Position numbers and translations under genes: made by a program
Notes under the pieces: model-generated
Told to the model about the DNA's origin: nothing
Databases searched by the model: none
Seen by the model: only the letters and a program-made list of their open reading frames with translations
Part shown: piece by piece, positions 58,425-64,000 of the stretch
Numbering within the stretch: position 1 is the first letter of the stretch
Layout of the letters: each line of letters starts with the position of its first letter
Assembly: GCF_040939455.1 (NCBI RefSeq)
Contig: NC_134108.1
Location: 54,451,501 to 54,515,500, forward strand
Reading direction: 5' to 3'
Source of the DNA: Microcebus murinus
Taxonomy: Eukaryota; Chordata; Mammalia; Primates; Cheirogaleidae
Length of the DNA: 64,000 bases

Positions 58425-59884
58425 CCTTTAAGCCAGCAGTGAAAAACACTGCCTTAGGGTAAAATTATAGACAGAGTACATCAGTCTAATATCTTTGGAA
58501 TATCCTCAGTTTGATTCTATATCCAAGCTTACCATTTTCATTCCTTTGACATGAAATTATTTTACTGCAGATTTATTTGAAATTTATCAGTCTTTCAGAC
58601 ATATACAAATTTTCTCAATTATGGCTATAGTTTCACATTATATCAGCCTCTCTCTTCATATATATATATATTTTTTTTTTCCTATTTTTGTTTTTGTCTC
58701 TGAAAAACACTGGAGAAGAGTTGACTCAGGTCAATTCGTATTGTGTAATGCAATTTGCATATCATATTTTTCCTGGGTTTAAAAGAAAACATTGATTGTG
58801 TCATATAGAAACTCCCTACTTTTATTGATTTATTTCATTCAAAAGATATTTTAAGTAAACTGCATGCTCTTAGTGAATATGTGAATTGATGATTTATTGT
58901 TTTTTTGATGAGACTCAATTTTATGAATAATAAGATTTTACAAAAAGAAACTGTTTCACCTTTGAAACATTCATTAAAATATTGATAGGCTAAATGTTTT
59001 CTCCACTTGTTTCAGATATTTAAATAAGTTAAAAGAATGAATTTTTAAAGTATAATCCAATAGTTTAGAATTATGTGTTCCTATAACAGCTACATACTGA
59101 TAACAAATAATTCTCATTCACCAATTCATTTCTATCTTCCAAGGTAATGGTTTTAATCAAATTTGATGTAAATATAAATGCTGGAAAATAATAAAGTTAA
59201 ATATTAATAAAATTCTATTTGTCACTCAAAAATATCACTGAGTGCTTATTATGTGGGAACCAATGTGCTGAATGCACAGATAAATATTCTAACCTAAGAA
59301 AGTTTATAACTTGACAAATCAGGAATGACATGGGTCTAAATAAGCTTCATGTCAAGTAGAAAGTATCATATGTCCTAAATTAGATGTCAAAAATATGATA
59401 AATCAAAGACAAGAGGAAGAAGATACTACTTTTTATTTTCCAATGTAATAATTACTCCTCTTCCTTTTTACCCCATAATTCTCAGTTTATATATTTGAAC
59501 TTTGGATGTTTTGATAATGTGTAAGGCTGAGAACTACATTTCCCTGAATCACTTTTCATGAATGGATTCTGATTAGAGTTGGCCAAGAGAGAAACTTCAG
59601 TGAAATTTAGAAGTTGAAAGAAAAGCAGAGGTCATTATTCTTGGAAGGTGTCATGGCCAAACCCTGTGGTGGACGGAGGAGGGTCTTAGCTTGTCTCTTT
59701 CACCTCCATTCCACAGCCAGCCTGTCTCCACAATTGCTGGCCCTGTTCACCAACAGAAGTTCCTTGATCATGACCAAGCACTGAGCTGAGGCACATAGAG
59801 AAGGCAATAATGTAGATAAAATGGCCACTTTTTATAGATTTCTCCATGAATTTGCACATTCAATTTCACTTCACCAAGCCAAAT
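58425..59884. other. Unassigned sequence, possible DNA-transposon relic near 59500
   Basis: Contains a TA run followed by T's at 58657-58681. At 59535-59680 the phrases GAACTACATTTCCCTGAATC and GATTAGAGTTGGCCAAGAGA resemble an old mammalian hAT-type repeat, but the match is too weak to name. The rest is unrecognised. Confidence 0.35.
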
Positions 59885-60808
59885 TGGCTTCTTGGATTTT
59901 CTTTTTTTTTCAATTTTTTTATAATTATTATTTCAAAATATTATGGAAGCACAAATGTTTTTGGTTACATGTACCAATTTGTTATGCTTCAGTCAGGGTT
60001 ATAAGTGTGTCCATCTTCCAGATAGGGTTCATTGCACCCATTAGGTAGGTTTTTGCCCATCCACTCCTCCCCAGTCACCTTTGATTGAATTCCAAGTTTT
60101 TTTTTCCTTCTCTGCACATGTGGGTTCACTGATTTGTTACAATTTAATAGCAAGTACATCTGGTGTTAGTTTTTCTATTTTTGTGATACTTCACTTAGGA
60201 TAATGGTCACTGGTTCCACCAAATTGTTGCAAAATTTATTCTTTGTAATAGCTGAGTAGTATTCCATAGTATAGACATTTCACTATATACTATGGAATAT
60301 ACTGACAGTCCATTTGGGTTGATTTCCACATCTTTGCATTTGTGAATTGAGCTGCAAAAACATTCAAGTGAAGGTGTCCTTTTGATAAAATAACTTGTTT
60401 TCATTTGGGTAAATACCCAGTAGTGGGATTGCTAGAGCAAATGGTAGGTCTAACTTTTAGTTCATTGAGTAATCTCCTTACTGTTTTTCATAGAGGTTGC
60501 ACTAATTTGTGGTCCCACCAATAATGAGTAAGCATTTGTGTTTATAAGGAATATTGCTCTATAGTTTTCTCTTTTTGTGTGTCCTTTCCTGGCTTTGGTA
60601 TTAAGGTGATACTGGCTTCATAGAATGAGTTGGGGAGGACTCTCTCCTTCTGGATGCCATGGAGTAATTTCTGCAGTATGGGTACAAGCTCTTCTTGGTG
60701 AGTCTGGGAAAATTTGGCTGTGAATCCATCCAGTCCTGGGTGTTTTTATGTTGGAAAGTTTTTTATTACTGCCTCAGTCATGTTGTTCATCATTGGTATG
60801 TTCAGGAG
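59885..60808 (-). mobile_element. LINE-1 with internal deletion, minus strand
   Basis: Minus-strand L1: tail complement (T-rich, 59900-59935), lineage-like 3' UTR, then ORF2 C-terminus up to about 60540. The sequence then jumps to a much more 5' ORF2 segment in the same orientation (60541-60808), coding for the reverse transcriptase region with the [12 protein letters not shown] and [18 protein letters not shown] signatures. About 1.8 kb of ORF2 is missing between the two. The frames are broken. Confidence 0.8.
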
Positions 60809-60999
60809 TTCCATAATAATTTCTATAATAAATCTTTGATCCCCAAATACTTGTGGTGGCTGTGCATTCTTAACAGTAAGTATATAATAATATCTACTGC
60901 TTACAGAGAACAGTCTATGTTTAAACTCATCAGTGCACTTTATATTAAACTTGAACTGTTGGACTGGCATTATCATCTTTATTATATGGGTTTAAAAAA
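60809..60999. other. Short unassigned spacer between two opposed LINE-1s
   Basis: About 190 bases with no recognised family. An A run at 60992-60999 precedes the plus-strand L1. Confidence 0.4.
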
Positions 61000-62830
61000 A
61001 ACCGAGACTAATCTAGCCACAATGATCAGGCAAGAGATATGAATAAAGAGCATTCAAATTGGAAAGGAGAAAGTCAAATGTTCCTGTTTGCAGATGACAT
61101 AATCTTATATATACAGAAAACCACAAAGACTCCACCCAAAAGTAAACAAATTCAGTAAATTTGCAGGTTACAAAATAAGCATACAAAAATCAGTAGGTTT
61201 TTTTTTAATATGCCAATAGCAAATTATCTGAAAAATAAAACAAGAAAGCAATTTTTTACGATAACTCCCCCCCCAAAAAATTAAAAACCTAGGAATAAAT
61301 TTAATCAAACAGGTAAAAAACCTCTACAATGAAAGCTGTAACACATTGATGAAAGAAATTGAAGAAAATACAGAAAATGGAAAGATATATTAAGTTAATG
61401 GATTCAAAGAATTAATACTGTTAAAAATTAATTATATAACTCATAAAACTCAAAGTCATTTACAGATTCAATGCAATTTTTTGTCAAAATACCAATGACT
61501 TTCTTCACAACGATATAAAAAAATCTTAAAATTAGTATGAAAACTCAACAAAAAAATGAATAGCCAAATCAATCTTGAGCAAAAAGAACAAAGCTGGTAG
61601 CATCACACTACCTTACTTCAAAACATTCCACAGAGCTATAATAACCAAAAGAGCCTCGCACTGGCATAAGAACAGACACATTAGACAAATGGAACAGAAT
61701 AAAAAGCCCAAAAATGAAAAGCCCAGAAATAAACCCACATGACTACAGCCAAGTGATTTTTGACAAAGGTGCCAGTATACACAATGGGAAAAAGACAGAT
61801 TGTACAATAAATGGTGCTGGGAAAACTGAATAGACACACGCAGAAGAATGAAGCTAGATCTCTATCTTTCACCATATTAAAAATAATTAGCTCAAAATAC
61901 ATTGAAGACTTACTTACAAACCCAAAAGTAAAAATCAACTAGATGAAAATACAGGGAAAAGTTCCATGACATTGGTCCAGGCAAGGATTTTTTTGGATAA
62001 AACCTCAAAAGCAAATGCAATAAAAACAAATATATAGACAAATGAAATTATGTCAAATTAAAAAACTTCTGCACAGCAAAGAAAATAATTAACAGAGCAA
62101 AGAAACAACCTATAGAATGGGAGAATATATTTGCAAACTATACATCTGATAAGGAGCTAATATCCAAAATACATAAGGAACTCAAACAATTCTACAACAA
62201 CAAAAATAACTATATTAAAAAATGGGCAAAATACCTAAACAGACATTTCTCAAAAGACATCAAAATGGCTAACAGATACATGAGAAAATTTTCAACATCA
62301 CTAACCATTGCTAAATGCAAATAAAAATTACAATGAGATGTCACCTCAATCCAGACAGAATGGCTATTATCAAAAAAATTAATAGATAGCAAGTGTTGGT
62401 GATGCTGTAGAGAAAAATGAACTCTTGGGCATTATTACAACCATGTGGAAAACAACATGGAGGTCCCTCAAAAAATTCACAATAGAACTACTATACAATG
62501 CAGCAATTCTACTAGGTATATCCCAGGGAAATGAAATTAATATTCCAAAAGCATATTCACACTCCTATGTTTATGGCAGCACTATTCACAATAGCCAAAA
62601 TATGGAATCAACCTAAATGTCCATGAATCAGTGAATGAATAAAGTAAATATGGTATATATACACAATGGAATACTCTTCAGCCATAAGAAAAAAAAAATG
62701 AAATCTTGTCATTTGCAGCAACATAGCTATCCTGGGGAACATTATATTAAGTAAAATAAGCCAGGCATGGAAAGACAGATACCACATGATCTCACTCATA
62801 TGTGGAATATAAAAAATCTGGTTTCATAGA
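61000..62830 (+). pseudogene. LINE-1 ORF2 pseudogene (RT catalytic box to C-terminus)
   Basis: ORF2-derived coding sequence within the L1 at 61000-63153. The FADD catalytic box at about 61086-61103 is intact at the nucleotide level (CAGATGAC) but in a frame with nearby stops. The C-terminal cysteine motif region near 62390-62450 is degraded. No open stretch exceeds about 65 codons on this strand in the second half, consistent with an old copy. Confidence 0.8.
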
Positions 62831-63153
62831 AGTAGAAATTAGAATGGTGGTTACCAGAGGATTGGGAGAGACGGTCAATGGTTACAAAGCTGTAAATAGG
62901 GGGAATAAGTTTGGGTGGTCTATTTCATAGTAGGTTGACTAAAGTTAACCATAATGTATGGTATATTTCAAATTAGCTAGAAGAGAGGTTTTTGAATGTC
63001 CTTATCACTAAGAAATGATATATGTTTAAGGTGATGGATATGCTAATTTCCTTGATTTGATCATTATACAATTTATATATGTATCAAAACATGTACCTAT
63101 AAATATGCACACTGATTATGTATCAGTCATAAATAATAGTTTAAAAAAAAACT
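61000..63153 (+). mobile_element. Old LINE-1, ORF2 from the reverse transcriptase onward plus 3' UTR
   Basis: The longest continuous L1 in the window. It starts in the reverse transcriptase domain: the catalytic FADD box is readable as CTGTTTGCAGATGACATA at 61086-61103, followed by the thumb and C-terminal regions (AATGGTGCTGGGAAAACTGA at 61809, TTCTGCACAGCAAAGAAAAT at 62068), then the 3' UTR and a weak A-rich end near 63153. Many stops and frameshifts make it a dead copy. The 3' UTR is of the L1MA kind rather than the lineage-specific one, so it is older than 18416-19820. Confidence 0.87.
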
Positions 63154-64000
63154 GGGTCTAAGAAACATTACAATTTTTTCCCAAACACAACATGATCATA
63201 GGTCATAGTGTTAGGAAAAAACTCTTCCCATCCACAATAATAATTTTCTATGTAAAAATATGGAATGATTAACCTAAAAGGCCAGTACTTTATAACTGTG
63301 TGAGGAGGATGAGTGCCTGACAAAAACTATTTCTAATACAGAATAAAAGTTGGCAGTCAATCTGCTAAGAAAATTGAACTATCTCAAAATGCATTAAGCA
63401 GATTATCTCAGTAAAAAAGCAATTTCTACTCTATATTTAGATTTTCCAATGTACTGAAAGAATAAAATACAAAATGCATTTCCCAAAATGCTTTCTTTTC
63501 CTAACATTTCGTGGGACAGCAGGCTCTTAGAGTTGTGCTGTAATCCTCACTAGAGTAGCATTTCCCATCAACTTATATTTAGAAAATGTTTTCATTCCAA
63601 GGATACTTGTCTAAAGTTACTGACCTTTGTCCTGATGCAGAATCAGAAGTGTTTCCATACTGTTGTCTCCTTGACTCATCTCAATTATAACAGAACAAAA
63701 TAAATCTTTAAGACAGAAATGCACTTAGGATAGCTGATTTACTATTGTTCTGAGCTAACAAAAGTCTTTTTCTTTCTTCCTAGCACAATTCAGATGTGAT
63801 AATAACAAAATAAATCTCTTAGAAACAAACAAATCTCTTTGGGAGCTAGAAAAAAGCTCTTAAAAGAATCATTTTGAGGTACCCAATTTCCTCTCTTCCA
63901 CATTTGGATGTTCAGATATATTTTGGAGAGAAAGACACTTAAAAGACTAGATGTCAGACACCTTGTCTTCTTTTTTGGATACTTTGTGATAAACAAACCA
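63154..64000. other. Unassigned sequence to the window end
   Basis: No gene or repeat recognised. The minus-strand 68-codon frame 63790-63996 has no known domain. Confidence 0.5.

Noticed and set aside
59885..63153. The minus-strand L1 at 59885-60808 as the inverted 5' part of the plus-strand L1 at 61000-63153
   Set aside because: The minus-strand part has its own 3' UTR and ORF2 end, 190 bases of unrelated sequence lie between, and the 3' UTR types differ.
1..64000. CRISPR arrays, bacterial operons, riboswitches
   Set aside because: The genome is clearly mammalian (Alu, L1, L2, MIR, hAT, Tigger, ERV). No regularly spaced direct repeats with unique spacers were seen.

Overview
This window is non-coding nuclear DNA from a mammal, almost certainly a strepsirrhine (lemur-type) primate. 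Three signs point there. A dimeric Alu at 58115-58413 carries strepsirrhine-type wording. A family of LINE-1 3' ends with an unusual shared 3' UTR recurs on both strands (for example 7607-8897, 18416-19820, 40865-41758, 46155-46511). A CpG-rich, TTAA-flanked piggyBac-like element lies at 43096-43440; recent piggyBac activity among primates is known from mouse lemurs (Microcebus), so a cheirogaleid is my best guess. The base composition is AT-rich with very few CpGs. I found no credible protein-coding exon; every open frame I could explain is transposon-derived, and the rest look like chance.

Layout. 1-6500: AT-rich sequence with L1 pieces, an L2 tail, a MIR relic and half of a tRNA-Gly(TCC) copy. 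6498-9185: an old minus-strand L1 split by a younger minus-strand L1 with an 18-bp target duplication. 9420-13459: L1 3' ends, two of them abutting. 13560-17819: a decayed endogenous retrovirus of ERVL type on the plus strand (RT, RNase H region, then a 3' LTR with CCAAT, TATA and AATAAA). 17975-20200: an old plus-strand L1 ORF2 interrupted by a young L1 whose 5' side is folded back into a 119/120-bp inverted repeat. 20440-31620: more L1, a MER5-like hAT, a CT/CA microsatellite, an internally deleted Tigger with a transposase N-terminus remnant, and another hAT. 33561-33982: a small L1 with a 5' inversion. 34900-36060: a long L2 body. 40205-41758: two L1s. 43092-43444: the piggyBac MITE. 43842-44060: MIR. 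46155-47055: an inverted pair of L1 tails. 50645-54840: an old repeat cluster including a MER1-like hAT and two LTR candidates. 58104-58424: Alu. 59885-63153: two opposed L1s. L1 sequence alone covers roughly a quarter of the window by my tally.

Nothing here forms an operon or pathway. The content is a record of successive transposition. The most informative objects are the fold-back L1 (a local template switch at or after an L1 insertion), the piggyBac MITE, the tRNA half cut in the anticodon loop, and the twin-primed L1. Repeat family names come from recognition by eye, not from a database comparison, and element edges are usually good to 10-30 bases.
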